Below, one piece after another: positions 7,280 to 16,617 of a stretch of 49,369 nucleotides of DNA. A program made the translations under genes and the position numbers. Source of the DNA: Prevotella sp. (lineage in GTDB: Bacteria; Bacteroidota; Bacteroidia; Bacteroidales; Bacteroidaceae). Position 1 is the first letter of the stretch, and each line of letters opens with the position of its first letter. Below the pieces are notes generated by a model, which had not been told where the DNA came from, made no database searches, and saw nothing but the letters and a program-made list of their open reading frames with translations. The stretch is from contig JAILAI010000148.1 of the NCBI GenBank assembly GCA_024681705.1, forward strand, positions 1-49,369. The letters are read 5' to 3'.

Positions 7280-8656
7280 ATGGCAAGCTTAAAAGAAAAA
7301 ATTGGTTACGCACTTGGTGATGCAGCTGCAGGAGGCATCACGTGGAAAATCATGTCTATCGCCTTCCCCCTGTTCTTCACCAACGTCTTCGGACTGACGT
7401 TCGCCGATGCGGCCACGCTGATGTTCATCGCGCGCATGTTCGACGTCGTCACCGACCCGTTGATGGGTTCGCTGGCCGACCGCACCCAGTCGCGTTTCGG
7501 CACCTACCGCCCGTGGCTCATCTACGGGGCTATCCCCTTCGGCCTTATCTTCGCATTGCTGCTCTACACGCCCGACTTCGGACCCGTGGGCAAGCGCATC
7601 TGGGCCTACTCCCTCTATCTGCTCATGATGGCCATGTATACGGCCGTGAACGTGCCTTACGGATCGCTGCTCGGCGTGATGACCGACGACGACAACGAGA
7701 AGAACCAGTTCTCTTCGTTCCGCATGGTCGGAGCCTACGCCATGGGTTTCATCACCCTGCTTTGCTTCCCCTACATCATTGAGTTCATTGGTGGTGAGAA
7801 GATGGCCGACGGCACCTACACCGTAGCCGCCAAGCAACACCAGTATGCCGTCATCGGCGTGTTCTTCGGTGCGCTGGCAGCTCTCGGAACGTTGGCTTGC
7901 GGATTGCTCACCAAGGAGCGCCTGAAACCCATCCGTGCGGAGAAGTTCTCGTTCAAGCCCTTCGCCGACCTGTTCAAGAACAAGCCTTGGATCATCCTCA
8001 CGCTCATCGGTATCTGCACCAATTTCTTCAACGGATTCCGCTATGCCGTGGCTGGCTATCTCTTCGAATATTGCCTGAAGGGCGACGTGACGGTCAGTGG
8101 TTTCATCATCAACTTCACGGTGTTCATGACCTTCGGCGAGCTCACCTGTATGATTTTCGGCGGTCTGTCGCCTAAGTTCACCGAGTGGGTTGGTTCCAAG
8201 CGTCGTGCCTTCCAGCTGGCAGCCGTCATCTGCCTCGTCTTCTCCATTGGCTTCTTCTTCATCCCGATGGATCCCGACTACATCTGGGTGATGGTGGCTA
8301 TCGTCGTGCTGACCTCCGTGGGTATCGGTCTCTATTCACCGCTATTGTGGTCGATGTATGCCGACGTTGCCGACTATGCTACCGAGAAGAACGGAACCTC
8401 CTCGACGGGACTTATCTTCTCCTCTGGTACGATGGCTCAGAAGTTCGGTACGGCCGTTTCGGGTTCGCTTGTAGCCTTGTTCCTCGGTCTTGCTGGTGCC
8501 AGCATGGTGACCGACCAATTTGGCAACACCAGCGTCGACCCCGCTTCCATCACCGACTCCGTGCTGACGATGGTTTGGTCGTTGTTCTCGTTGTTCCCGG
8601 CCATCTTCGCCCTCATCATCATCCTGCTCACCATCATCTATCCTATCAAGAAATAA
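7280..8656 (+). CDS. GPH-family sugar:cation symporter (MFS), mannobiose importer
   Basis: A 458-aa integral inner-membrane carrier with about 12 hydrophobic segments, of the glycoside-pentoside-hexuronide:cation symporter family (MelB/XylP type). The cation-site signature is visible as FDVVTDPLMGSLADRT, followed by SRFGTYRPWL in the first cytoplasmic loop. It most likely imports mannobiose or short manno-oligosaccharides made by the mannanase, with Na+ or H+; substrate and ion are inferred from gene order. It starts 55 bp after the phosphorylase and ends 9 bp before the epimerase, so the three are almost surely cotranscribed. No SusC/SusD pair lies in this cluster. Confidence 0.9.
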   Translation: MASLKEKIGYALGDAAAGGITWKIMSIAFPLFFTNVFGLTFADAATLMFIARMFDVVTDPLMGSLADRTQSRFGTYRPWLIYGAIPFGLIFALLLYTPDFGPVGKRIWAYSLYLLMMAMYTAVNVPYGSLLGVMTDDDNEKNQFSSFRMVGAYAMGFITLLCFPYIIEFIGGEKMADGTYTVAAKQHQYAVIGVFFGALAALGTLACGLLTKERLKPIRAEKFSFKPFADLFKNKPWIILTLIGICTNFFNGFRYAVAGYLFEYCLKGDVTVSGFIINFTVFMTFGELTCMIFGGLSPKFTEWVGSKRRAFQLAAVICLVFSIGFFFIPMDPDYIWVMVAIVVLTSVGIGLYSPLLWSMYADVADYATEKNGTSSTGLIFSSGTMAQKFGTAVSGSLVALFLGLAGASMVTDQFGNTSVDPASITDSVLTMVWSLFSLFPAIFALIIILLTIIYPIKK

Positions 8657-8665
8657 GCATTTAGC

Positions 8666-9949
8666 ATGATGAACGAAACTGTCAAGACGCTCAAGAAGGA
8701 AGTGAAGGATGTGTTGGAAAATAACATTCTCAGCTTCTGGATTGACAAGATGACCGACAAAGAACATGGCGGTTTCTATGGTCAGATGACGGGCGAGGGA
8801 ATACTCAAGCCGATGGCCGACAAGGGAGGCATCCTGAATGCCCGCATCCTATGGTCGTTCTCGGCCGCCTATCGTGTGCTTCGAAAGCCTGAATACCTGG
8901 AGGCTGCCACACGAGCAAAAGACTATATCATCGAGCATTTCATCGACCGTGAGTATGGTGGTACCTACTGGAGCCTCGACTTCACGGGTGAGCCGAAGGA
9001 CACCAAGAAACAGTTCTATGCCATTGGCTTCATGATCTACGGACTCTCGGAGTATGTTCGTGCCACGGGCGACCGTGAGGCGCTCGACTATGCCATTGAG
9101 CTCTATGAGTGCATCGAGGAGCATTCGCTCGACAAGCTCAACAACGGGTACATCGAGGCTTGCACACGTGAGTGGGGTGAGATTGCCGACATGCGTCTCT
9201 CAGAGCTCGACGCCAACTATCCGAAGTCGCAGAACACCCACCTGCACATCATCGAACCCTACACCAATCTCTATCGTTGTCTGAAGGAGATTCAGGAGGC
9301 TGAATTGTGCAACTATGTGCCGGCCATCGGTGCGGTGCTACCCGTGAAGGTCACCGTTCCCCAGGAGACGTTCACCCGTATTGAGGCTTCGCTCCGCAAT
9401 CTGATTGACATTTTCACCGACAAGATTCTGAATCCCGAAACCCATCACCTCGACCTCTTCTTCGATATGGATTGGACGCGCGAGGCAGGTCGGCTGGAAA
9501 GCTACGGTCACGACATCGAGTGCTCGTGGCTGATGCACGAGGCCGCTCTGGTGTTGGGCGACGAGAAGGTGCTGAGAAAGGTGGAGGACATCGTTCAGAT
9601 GGTGGCCAAAGCTTCGGAGAAAGGTCTCAATGCCGACGGCTCAATGGTGCATGAGGCCAATCTCGACACGGGCTATGTAGACACCGACCGCCATTGGTGG
9701 GTGCAGGCAGAGAACGTTGTGGGATGGGTCAACATCTACCAGTACTTCGGCGATGAGTCGGCTCTTCAGAAGGCCCTTAACGGTTGGCAATACATCAAGG
9801 ACAATCTCATCGACCTCGAAGGAGGCGAATGGTGGTGGAGTCGTGATCCCGGACGGAACATCAATCGCCACGACGACAAGGCTGGCTTCTGGAAGTGTCC
9901 CTACCATAATAGCCGCATGTGCCTCGAGATTTTGGAAAGGGAGTTCTAA
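8666..9949 (+). CDS. Cellobiose (mannobiose) 2-epimerase
   Basis: A 427-aa cytoplasmic member of the AGE/cellobiose 2-epimerase family with an (alpha/alpha)6 barrel. It converts beta-1,4-mannobiose to mannosyl-glucose for the GH130 phosphorylase. Landmarks are KEHGGFYGQM near residue 35, GHDIECSWLMHEA with a catalytic-type His near residue 280, and DRHWWVQAENVVG with a second His near residue 340. The start is the ATG at 8666 (MMNETVKTLKKE); the second ATG at 8669 is equally possible. It closes the operon. The last 14 codons occur twice more downstream as decayed copies (see the 66-bp repeat). Confidence 0.9.
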   Translation: MMNETVKTLKKEVKDVLENNILSFWIDKMTDKEHGGFYGQMTGEGILKPMADKGGILNARILWSFSAAYRVLRKPEYLEAATRAKDYIIEHFIDREYGGTYWSLDFTGEPKDTKKQFYAIGFMIYGLSEYVRATGDREALDYAIELYECIEEHSLDKLNNGYIEACTREWGEIADMRLSELDANYPKSQNTHLHIIEPYTNLYRCLKEIQEAELCNYVPAIGAVLPVKVTVPQETFTRIEASLRNLIDIFTDKILNPETHHLDLFFDMDWTREAGRLESYGHDIECSWLMHEAALVLGDEKVLRKVEDIVQMVAKASEKGLNADGSMVHEANLDTGYVDTDRHWWVQAENVVGWVNIYQYFGDESALQKALNGWQYIKDNLIDLEGGEWWWSRDPGRNINRHDDKAGFWKCPYHNSRMCLEILEREF

Positions 9950-10096
9950 AGAATCGGAAACTTTGCTAAACTCAATAGCCGAATGTAGCTAGTGATTTTG
10001 GAAAGAGAGTTCTAAAGAATTGGAAACTTCATCCACCTCAATAGCCTAATGTAGCTAGAGATTTTGGAGAGGAAGTTCTGAGAGTTCGGGAACTTC
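9908..10096 (+). repeat. 66-bp tandem repeat: decayed copies of the epimerase 3' end
   Basis: The first copy (9908-9973) is the real gene end (NSRMCLEILEREF then TAA) plus 24 bp. The second (9974) and third (10040) read NSRM*LVILEREF* and NSLM*LEILERKF*, each with a TAG inside. The period is exactly 66 bp. They are noncoding remnants. Confidence 0.9.
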
Positions 10097-10102
10097 AAAA
10101 AA

Positions 10103-10166
10103 ATAAAATCTAGAAAATTTTTGCCGAAAGCGCCAATTTCGACGGATTTTTTCTAGATTTTTTTTT
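10103..10166. repeat. TCTAGA-bounded inverted-repeat element, copy 1
   Basis: TCTAGA at 10109-10114 and at 10152-10157 flank T- and A-rich arms and the core CCGAAAGCGCCAATTTCGAC. The arms and the inner CGAAA..TTTCG can pair. The element lies between convergent genes, so it may act as a two-way terminator. A second copy with identical spacing lies at 37251-37312. Confidence 0.75.
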
Positions 10167-10195
10167 GTGGTATTTGCCAAATCGTAAACGAGTCG

Positions 10196-10972
10196 TCAAC
10201 CATTTTCCAACCAATTGTCGACGAGTCGTCTCGCTATGGAGAGCTTTTCGGGCAGGGTGGGGAGGTTGTCTCTACGGAACCATCCGGCATTCGCGAGTTC
10301 CTCTTTTTGCAGATGGATGGAACCAGACTCGTAGTCGGCGTTGAATCCAACCATCAGTCCGCAAGGATAGGGCCAAGGTTGTGAGGCGAAGTAGCGGATG
10401 TTCTTGATGCTGATGCCCGTTTCTTCCTTCACCTCGCGCACGACGGCCTCTTCGAGCGTTTCGCCCGTCTCCACGAAGCCTGCTACAAGTCCGTAGAAGT
10501 CACCTCTGAAGTTGCGCGCCCTCACCATCAATATCTCGTCATTGCGATGAATGAGCACGATGACGGCGGTAGCCAGCTGGGGCCACACTTCCTTGCCGCA
10601 TTGGGTGCATCGCTTGGAGATGTCGGTGTGTAGTTTCATGGGGGCTCCGCACACACCGCAGAAGCGCGTGTTGTCATCCCAATAGAGAATCTCCTGACAT
10701 TTACCCGCTTTCAGATAGAGGTCTGAGGGCAGTTTGTAGTAGGATGCACGGAGGGGTGATGTCAGCGGCTGAAAACTCTCCGAGGCTAGGGGCAACGAGG
10801 TTTTGTAGGCCTTGACGGGCCTGCCGTCTTCCATTGGTGCTATCTCGTGAATGGTCGTCCAAGGCTTCGTTTCGGTGGGCGGCTCCTCCTGAAATGGAAC
10901 GGTGAACGAACCGTCGGGAAGAGGCTTTAGCAAAAGTTCGTTGGGGCAGAAGACAAACCAGTAGGATTTCAT
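10196..10972 (-). CDS. nudC: NAD(H) diphosphatase, NudC-like Nudix hydrolase
   Basis: Hydrolyses NADH to NMNH and AMP, and in some species removes NAD caps from RNA. A zinc ribbon (CGVCGAP ... CTQCGKE) lies near residues 99-121. The Nudix box follows the GX5EX7REUXEEXGU pattern, from GFVETGETLEEAVV to REVKEETGI, and is followed by SQPWPYPCGLM, the substrate-specificity motif of NudC proteins. At 258 aa it is the normal size for the family. It faces the mannan operon tail to tail and has its own ATG at 10972. The protein is cytoplasmic. Confidence 0.9.
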   Translation of the reverse strand: MKSYWFVFCPNELLLKPLPDGSFTVPFQEEPPTETKPWTTIHEIAPMEDGRPVKAYKTSLPLASESFQPLTSPLRASYYKLPSDLYLKAGKCQEILYWDDNTRFCGVCGAPMKLHTDISKRCTQCGKEVWPQLATAVIVLIHRNDEILMVRARNFRGDFYGLVAGFVETGETLEEAVVREVKEETGISIKNIRYFASQPWPYPCGLMVGFNADYESGSIHLQKEELANAGWFRRDNLPTLPEKLSIARRLVDNWLENG

Positions 10973-10994
10973 AATTTGCTAATGAGATTGTTTT

Positions 10995-11080
10995 GTTTTC
11001 TTTATTTTTCGTTGGGGCGATGCCTTCGAATTATTTTATTTTTCTTTATTCTTCGATAAGACGATGCCTTTATTTCGGAT
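10995..11080. repeat. Imperfect 44-bp direct duplication
   Basis: TTTCTTTATTTTTCG...CGATGCCTT at about 10998-11025 recurs 44 bp later with changes (TTTCTTTATTCTTCG...CGATGCCTT). It lies downstream of the TPR gene ending at 11086. Confidence 0.55.
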
Positions 11081-11085
11081 GTCCG

Positions 11086-12270
11086 TCACTTTCTGAGCAA
11101 GGCGTCGATTTCTTCGAATTGTCGGCCGAGGTTCAGGTTCAGGTAGATGTTGTAGAGCGCAGATGCCCATTTGTCCTTGTTCTCGGGTCTTAGTGCCCTG
11201 TACTTCTCCATATATGGCTGCGCTTTCCGGTAGAACTCCTGTTGTTGCTTCACTCGCCTGTTCTCCTTCATCGCCGTCTTCTCCAGCTCGAAGGCTTTGT
11301 TCATCCAGGCGGCTCCGGCGTTGTAGTAGGCATCGGCAGCTGAATCGTTTCGGGCAATGATGGAGTCGCACACGGAGATGCAATCGCCATAGTGCCCCAT
11401 GTTCAGCAAGGTGTTGCTCTTGGCCAGGAGGAAGAGTTCGTTGTGCGGACACACTTCGAGCGCCTGATCGGCAATGTCGAGTGCTGAGTTATAGCGATGA
11501 ACGCCACCGTAGAAGTCAATGAGATGGGTGAAGAAATAGGGCGAAAGCTTGTAGCGGAGGAAGCCTTCGTGAAGGGTAGAAACATATTTAGCGGTATCGT
11601 TCAGTTGCAGATAAGTCTCTGAAAGATACTGAAGTGTGTTCTCGAGATGGGTGGAATCGCGCTTCGCCAAATCGGCATGTCTGAGTGTCTTTGACGGGCA
11701 ATTCAGTTTGTATCCGCAGAAGAGTGCCCAATAGGCGGCTACGGAGTCGGGTTGATAGTTGTAGGAAGAAAACAACGGTTGGCGGCCACATGAAAGGTAG
11801 TTGCGCATGAACGTGTAGCCTCGCTCGAAGTTCTGCTTGCGAATGAACCAAGCTCCGCCATTGAACAAGTTGCGGCGATATTTGTTCAGGTAGGCGGCAT
11901 TTTTGCTTCTGTATTTTATCTTCACGCGTCCCTTTTCGTCGGGTTGGGCATCAAGCGTGTCGAGCGTCTCGTGTGCTTGGAACATCCGAAGCGCCAACTC
12001 GAATACCGATGCCGTGTCCACCTTCTGCCTGAGGTACATCTTCTCGTTGCTTTGCTCGTATTGAGCCCGAAGCGCCTCCGTCAGGGTAGCATGGATTTTC
12101 AGATTCTGCTGGTTGGCGGAATCGGTGAGTAATTTCATCATGAGCTGCTCGGCTTTATCCAGATTCTTACCGCTCTTGATGTATGTCTTGGCTTGTGATA
12201 TTTCCTTCTTCTGAGCGTAGAATGTGGAGCAAACCAAAGTGAGGGCAATGCAAAAGAATAATCTTTTCAT
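11086..12270 (-). CDS. Exported tetratricopeptide-repeat protein
   Basis: A 394-aa protein with a signal peptide (MKRLFFCIALTLVCSTFYAQ) and helical repeats of TPR type, for example HRYNSALDIADQALEVCPHN and NMGHYGDCISVCDSI. The frame can be extended to a TTG at 12285, but the ATG at 12270 gives the cleaner signal peptide. It is likely periplasmic or lipid-free outer-membrane associated, acting as a protein-binding scaffold; no enzyme motif is seen. It lies downstream of another TPR protein of similar length and architecture, with a hairpin between them, so the two may be distant paralogues. The partner is unknown. Confidence 0.8.
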   Translation of the reverse strand: MKRLFFCIALTLVCSTFYAQKKEISQAKTYIKSGKNLDKAEQLMMKLLTDSANQQNLKIHATLTEALRAQYEQSNEKMYLRQKVDTASVFELALRMFQAHETLDTLDAQPDEKGRVKIKYRSKNAAYLNKYRRNLFNGGAWFIRKQNFERGYTFMRNYLSCGRQPLFSSYNYQPDSVAAYWALFCGYKLNCPSKTLRHADLAKRDSTHLENTLQYLSETYLQLNDTAKYVSTLHEGFLRYKLSPYFFTHLIDFYGGVHRYNSALDIADQALEVCPHNELFLLAKSNTLLNMGHYGDCISVCDSIIARNDSAADAYYNAGAAWMNKAFELEKTAMKENRRVKQQQEFYRKAQPYMEKYRALRPENKDKWASALYNIYLNLNLGRQFEEIDALLRK

Positions 12271-12332
12271 AAGCCTGAATAACAAATCTTTTTATTATGC
12301 TCCCATGTGGAGCGTGATTGGTGAATTGAAAA

Positions 12333-12366
12333 GCGGGATGCAGGCAGTTGTGCTGCCGCATCCCGC
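12333..12366 (-). terminator. Terminator between the two TPR genes
   Basis: The stem GCGGGATGC/GCATCCCGC is extended by GGCAG/CTGCC around a 5-nt loop. On the minus strand it is followed by TTTTC. It would end transcripts of the gyrA-proximal TPR gene. Confidence 0.65.
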
Positions 12367-12397
12367 CGTATGGTATCAGCAGATGCGCTGAGTAGGT

Positions 12398-13612
12398 TTA
12401 TTTGTCGGCTTCAGCAGCTTTGGTGCGAGCGTCATCCTCACCATAGAGCTGAGAGTAGGCAGAGTAGCGGTTGTATCCCCAAGGAATCATCTTGTCAGGA
12501 TCGAGTTCCTTTGTACGGTCGAAGTGCTGGATAGCCTCTTCCATCATGCTCTTGAACTTAGCGGGGTCAGCATCGGCGAAAGCTTGAGCCTGAGCGCGAA
12601 CGCAAACGGCATAGTAGTAGTGAACCACGGCGTTGTCTTCCTTCACGTCGATAGCCTGCTTCATGTACTTGGCAGCTTCGGCGGCATTGTCCTGATCCAT
12701 GTAGTACATGCCCTTGTCGGCCAGAGCAACGAAGTTCTTGGGATCCTTGGCCAAAACTTCATCGAGGAAACCGAGAGCCTTCTCCTTCTCACCCATGCCC
12801 ATATACATGTTGTAAACCTTCTCCATGATAGAGGCATTGTTGGGGTTCTGAGCTTGCAGAGTCTTCACGTTCTCGAGATACTTGATAGAGTCCTCGCGTG
12901 TCTTCAGGTCAGCACCGAGCACTTCGAGCTTCAGGTTCAGGGCGTTCTCAGCTTCGTTGGGATCCTGAGCAGCGATGTCGCAATACTTCAGAGCAGCTTC
13001 CATATCCTTATCCTGGTAAGCGAAAATGCCTACGAAGCGGGCTACCTGTCCGAAGAAAGGCTGCTGGAAGGTACGGTCGCAATCTTTGAAGACGGCGGCG
13101 CCATCAGAATCAACAAACAATCCCCAGAACTTCTTGGCCTCGGCCTGATTCTCCTTATTGAGAGCGTCTTGTCCGGCATTCACCAGTTGCTGGCGAGCTT
13201 GCCATCCACGCTGAGCGTTCTTAGCTGCGAACTTCGGAGCAACCTTGCCCTTGGCGTTGGGCATCTGGTCGTACTTGTCGCATTCCATGACAGCCTTCAC
13301 GGCGTTGTAGGCAGCTTCGTTCATACCAGCCTCGTCGACGGGCTTAGTTTCCTGACCCATCTGAGCGGCGGTCTGGTTCCATGTTACGTTAGTGCTTTCC
13401 TTTGTGAATTTTTCCATTGCCAAGTCAACAAGCTTGTTGTAAGCTGCTGCTTTCTCAGCATCGTTGGCCAGCTGTCCCAGAGAGTTCATAACAAGGTTCT
13501 GAGCCTCATTGTAGTCCTTGGCTTTTTTAATAGCCTTTAAGGCGTCGCTGTCGCCAGCGAAGGCGCATGTGGTACCCAGTACCATCAGTGCCATAATCAT
13601 GAATTTTTTCAT
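12398..13612 (-). CDS. Exported tetratricopeptide-repeat protein downstream of gyrA
   Basis: 404 aa with signal peptide MKKFMIMALMVLGTTCAFAG and helical repeats. The clearest TPR units are in the second half, around NNASIMEKVYNMYMGMGEKE, NFVALADKGMYYMDQDNAAE and NAVVHYYYAVCVRAQAQAF. It probably resides in the periplasm and binds other proteins; nothing catalytic is visible. It starts 61 bp after the gyrA stop with no clear promoter between, so cotranscription with gyrA is likely. From memory, a TPR gene next to gyrA is common in this phylum. Confidence 0.82.
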   Translation of the reverse strand: MKKFMIMALMVLGTTCAFAGDSDALKAIKKAKDYNEAQNLVMNSLGQLANDAEKAAAYNKLVDLAMEKFTKESTNVTWNQTAAQMGQETKPVDEAGMNEAAYNAVKAVMECDKYDQMPNAKGKVAPKFAAKNAQRGWQARQQLVNAGQDALNKENQAEAKKFWGLFVDSDGAAVFKDCDRTFQQPFFGQVARFVGIFAYQDKDMEAALKYCDIAAQDPNEAENALNLKLEVLGADLKTREDSIKYLENVKTLQAQNPNNASIMEKVYNMYMGMGEKEKALGFLDEVLAKDPKNFVALADKGMYYMDQDNAAEAAKYMKQAIDVKEDNAVVHYYYAVCVRAQAQAFADADPAKFKSMMEEAIQHFDRTKELDPDKMIPWGYNRYSAYSQLYGEDDARTKAAEADK

Positions 13613-13673
13613 AAGCTTTATTTATAAAAAGGTTGAAATTTTTATTTCTTCGACTATAGTTAATTTGAAAGGT

Positions 13674-16328
13674 TTAATCCTGACCATCCTGCGGTTCTTC
13701 GTCGGCGAAGTCTACGATGGGAGTGATAGTGTCCTCTTCTTCGTTGGTATTGTTCTCAACTTCGGAATCACCGTTGGCGTCGGTCGTCATGTCCTTACGG
13801 ATGGCATCGCTATTTTGTGCCCATTCCTCGCGACTTTTCTGCTCGACGATGGCCTCGAGTTCTGAACTCATCACCTTGCAAACGCTAGCAATGACGTCGT
13901 TCTTCCTGGTGAGGTTGATCAGTCGTACACCTTGAGTGGCGCGACCCATGATGCGGCAATCGGCAACACCGAGTCGGATCACGATGCCACTCTTGTTGAT
14001 GATCATGAGGTCGTTCTGGTCGGTGACGTTCTTGATGGCCACCAGACGTCCGGTCTTGTCGGTGATGTTGAGCGTCTTCACGCCCATAGCACCACGCTTT
14101 GTCTTACGATAGTCTTCAACGCTGGAGCGCTTTCCGTAGCCGTTTTCGCTGACCACCATGACGCTTTCGCTTGAAGCATCGTTCACCACTATCATACCAA
14201 CAACGGCATCGTCGCCCGTTTCGTCGAGTCGCATGCCGCGAACACCTGTAGCCACACGGCCCATCGTGCGCACGTCGTTCTCGTCGAAGTAGACGGCACG
14301 TCCGTTGCGGTTGGCAATGATGAGTTCGTTGTGGCCGTTGGTCAGACGAACGTCAACCACTTCGTCGCCCTCGAGAATATTGATGGCATTCACGCCGTTA
14401 GCACGCGGACGGCTATAGGCTTCGAGGCAGGTCTTCTTCACGATACCGTTCTTCGTGGCGAACATCACGTAGTGTGAGTTGACGAATTCCTCGTCCTCAA
14501 GTCCCTTTCCACGCAGACGGAGAATGTTGTTCACGGCATCGTCGCTATCGATGTTGAGCATGTTCTGGATGGCGCGTCCCTTCGAGTTGCGATCGCCTTC
14601 TGGAATCTCGTAGCACTTCAACCAGTAGCAACGTCCTTTCTTGGTGAAGAAGAGCATCGTCTGGTGCATCGTGGCGGGATAGATATATTCGGTGAAGTCG
14701 TTGTCGCGAGTGCGTGCACCCTTTGCTCCAACGCCTCCACGAGCCTGTTCGCGGAAATCGGATAGCGGCGTGCGCTTGATGTAGCCCAGATGACTGATGG
14801 TGATGACAACCGGGTCGTTGGGGTAGAAGTCCTCTGCATTGAACTCGTGTTCGTCGGGAACAATCTGAGTGCGGCGTTCGTCGCCATACTTCTCCTTCAC
14901 TTCCTGGAGTTCGTCCTTCATCACCTGCTTACAACGTTCAGGATTGTCGAGAATCTCCTGTAAGTCGGCAATCAGCTTCATCAAGTCGTCGTACTCCTGG
15001 TGCAACTGGTCGACACGCAAACCGGTGAGCTGACTGAGACGCATGTCCACGATGGCCTTCGATTGTAGTTCGTCCAGGTTGAATCGTGCTTCCAAGTTGC
15101 GCTGAGCGTCGCTTGGTGTCTTCGAGTTGCGGATGATGTGCACCACTTCGTCGATGTTGTTCACCGCAATGATCAATCCCTCGAGGATGTGTGCGCGCTC
15201 CTGAGCCTTCTTCAGGTCGTATTTGGTGCGGCGGATGGTCACATCGTGACGATGCTCCACGAAGTATTTCACGCATTCCTTCAATGAAAGCAGACGCGGA
15301 CGGCCCTTCACCAGAGCAATGCAATTCACCGAGAATGCGCTTTGCAATGCGGTCATCTTGAAGAGTTTGTTGAGGATGACGTTGGCATTGGCGTCTTTCT
15401 TCACGTCAATGACGATGCGCATGCCTTGTCGGCCCGATTCGTCGTTGGCGTAGGAGATACCTTCCAGCTTGCCTTCCTTCACGAGGTCAGCGATGTACTC
15501 AATGAGCTGAGCCTTGTTCACGCCGTAGGGAATCTCGGTCACCACGATCTTGTCGTGAGTCTCGTGGCTTTCAATCTCGGCCTTGGCGCGCATCACGATG
15601 CGTCCACGACCAGTTGTGTAGGCGTCTTTCACGCCCTGAATGCCATATATGTAAGCACCGGTGGGGAAGTCGGGAGCCTTGATATACTCCATGAGTCCGT
15701 CGGTGTCTATATCGGGGTTGTCGATGTAGGCGCAGCAACCGTCAATCACCTCTCCCAAGTTGTGGGTGGGGATGTTTGTAGCCATACCTACGGCGATGCC
15801 GTTACCGCCGTTTACCAGCAGATTGGGCACCTTTGTGGGCATGACGGTCGGCTCTTGAAGCGAGTCGTCGAAGTTGTTCTGCATGTCCACCGTGTCTTTC
15901 TCCAAGTCGTCCATGATGTGTTCGCCCATCTTGGAGAGTCGGCACTCCGTGTATCGCATAGCTGCGGCCGAGTCGCCGTCAACGCTACCGAAGTTACCCT
16001 GTCCGTCGACAAGCGTGTAGCGCATGTTCCAGTCCTGAGCCATACGTACGAGCGCTCCGTAGACCGAGCTGTCTCCGTGTGGGTGATACTTACCGAGCAC
16101 CTCACCGACCACGCGGGCGCACTTCTTATAGGGTTTGTCGCTGGTGTTGCCGATGCCCGCCATACCGTATAGTATTCGGCGGTGTACGGGTTTGAATCCG
16201 TCGCGCACATCAGGCAGAGCACGTGCCACAATCACTGACATAGAGTAGTCAATATACGAGGATTTCATTTCCTCCTCGATGTTGATCTTGATGATTCTGT
16301 CTTGGTCAAATGTCTGATTTTCGTCCAT
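13674..16328 (-). CDS. gyrA: DNA gyrase subunit A
   Basis: The breakage-reunion subunit of DNA gyrase, which works with GyrB to introduce negative supercoils. 884 aa. The N-terminal catalytic domain shows [17 protein letters not shown], the quinolone-region sequence [17 protein letters not shown] and the active-site Tyr in [10 protein letters not shown]. The C-terminal six-bladed DNA-wrapping domain begins near residue 530 with a GyrA-box-like [10 protein letters not shown], a variant of the classical QRRGGKG. The tail is acidic ([10 protein letters not shown]). The position equal to E. coli Asp87 is Gly here; this may be lineage-normal. The promoter lies at 16435-16466. Confidence 0.97.
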   Translation of the reverse strand: MDENQTFDQDRIIKINIEEEMKSSYIDYSMSVIVARALPDVRDGFKPVHRRILYGMAGIGNTSDKPYKKCARVVGEVLGKYHPHGDSSVYGALVRMAQDWNMRYTLVDGQGNFGSVDGDSAAAMRYTECRLSKMGEHIMDDLEKDTVDMQNNFDDSLQEPTVMPTKVPNLLVNGGNGIAVGMATNIPTHNLGEVIDGCCAYIDNPDIDTDGLMEYIKAPDFPTGAYIYGIQGVKDAYTTGRGRIVMRAKAEIESHETHDKIVVTEIPYGVNKAQLIEYIADLVKEGKLEGISYANDESGRQGMRIVIDVKKDANANVILNKLFKMTALQSAFSVNCIALVKGRPRLLSLKECVKYFVEHRHDVTIRRTKYDLKKAQERAHILEGLIIAVNNIDEVVHIIRNSKTPSDAQRNLEARFNLDELQSKAIVDMRLSQLTGLRVDQLHQEYDDLMKLIADLQEILDNPERCKQVMKDELQEVKEKYGDERRTQIVPDEHEFNAEDFYPNDPVVITISHLGYIKRTPLSDFREQARGGVGAKGARTRDNDFTEYIYPATMHQTMLFFTKKGRCYWLKCYEIPEGDRNSKGRAIQNMLNIDSDDAVNNILRLRGKGLEDEEFVNSHYVMFATKNGIVKKTCLEAYSRPRANGVNAINILEGDEVVDVRLTNGHNELIIANRNGRAVYFDENDVRTMGRVATGVRGMRLDETGDDAVVGMIVVNDASSESVMVVSENGYGKRSSVEDYRKTKRGAMGVKTLNITDKTGRLVAIKNVTDQNDLMIINKSGIVIRLGVADCRIMGRATQGVRLINLTRKNDVIASVCKVMSSELEAIVEQKSREEWAQNSDAIRKDMTTDANGDSEVENNTNEEEDTITPIVDFADEEPQDGQD

Positions 16329-16434
16329 TACTGATAATTAATTCTCTTATAATCTTTAAATTCTTAAAATCTTTTAAAATTGGATTAGAGGCCCTTTTCG
16401 CGCGCTCTGTTGCGTTTTGGGCCCATAAACGGAG

Positions 16435-16466
16435 CAAAATTACTACAATTTTCCCACATGGGCAAA
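16435..16466 (-). promoter_or_regulatory. gyrA promoter
   Basis: On the minus strand: TTTG (16463-16466), 20 bp, TAATTTTG (16435-16442). It lies about 107 bp upstream of the gyrA ATG. The leader in between is AT-rich. Confidence 0.7.
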
Positions 16467-16577
16467 TATAAAGTGCGAAAACATTCTAATTTTAGTTTAA
16501 TTTGGCATTGCCGCAAAGTTTCTTCTGAAAATGACAAGGTGATTGTTTGAAAAAACTGTAAATGCGTATAAAAAATC

Positions 16578-16608
16578 TTGGACGTTTACGGATTTTACTG
16601 TATCTTTG
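16578..16608 (+). promoter_or_regulatory. Promoter of the GH73/LysM gene
   Basis: TTG (16578-16580), 20 bp, TATCTTTG (16601-16608), ten bases before the ATG at 16618. This position rules out the earlier frame start at 16543. Confidence 0.75.
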
Positions 16609-16617
16609 TCGGCAGTT

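Noticed and set aside
15342..16172. 276-codon open frame antisense to gyrA
   Set aside because: Shadow of a GC-biased coding strand. gyrA is unmistakable, and the antisense translation matches nothing.
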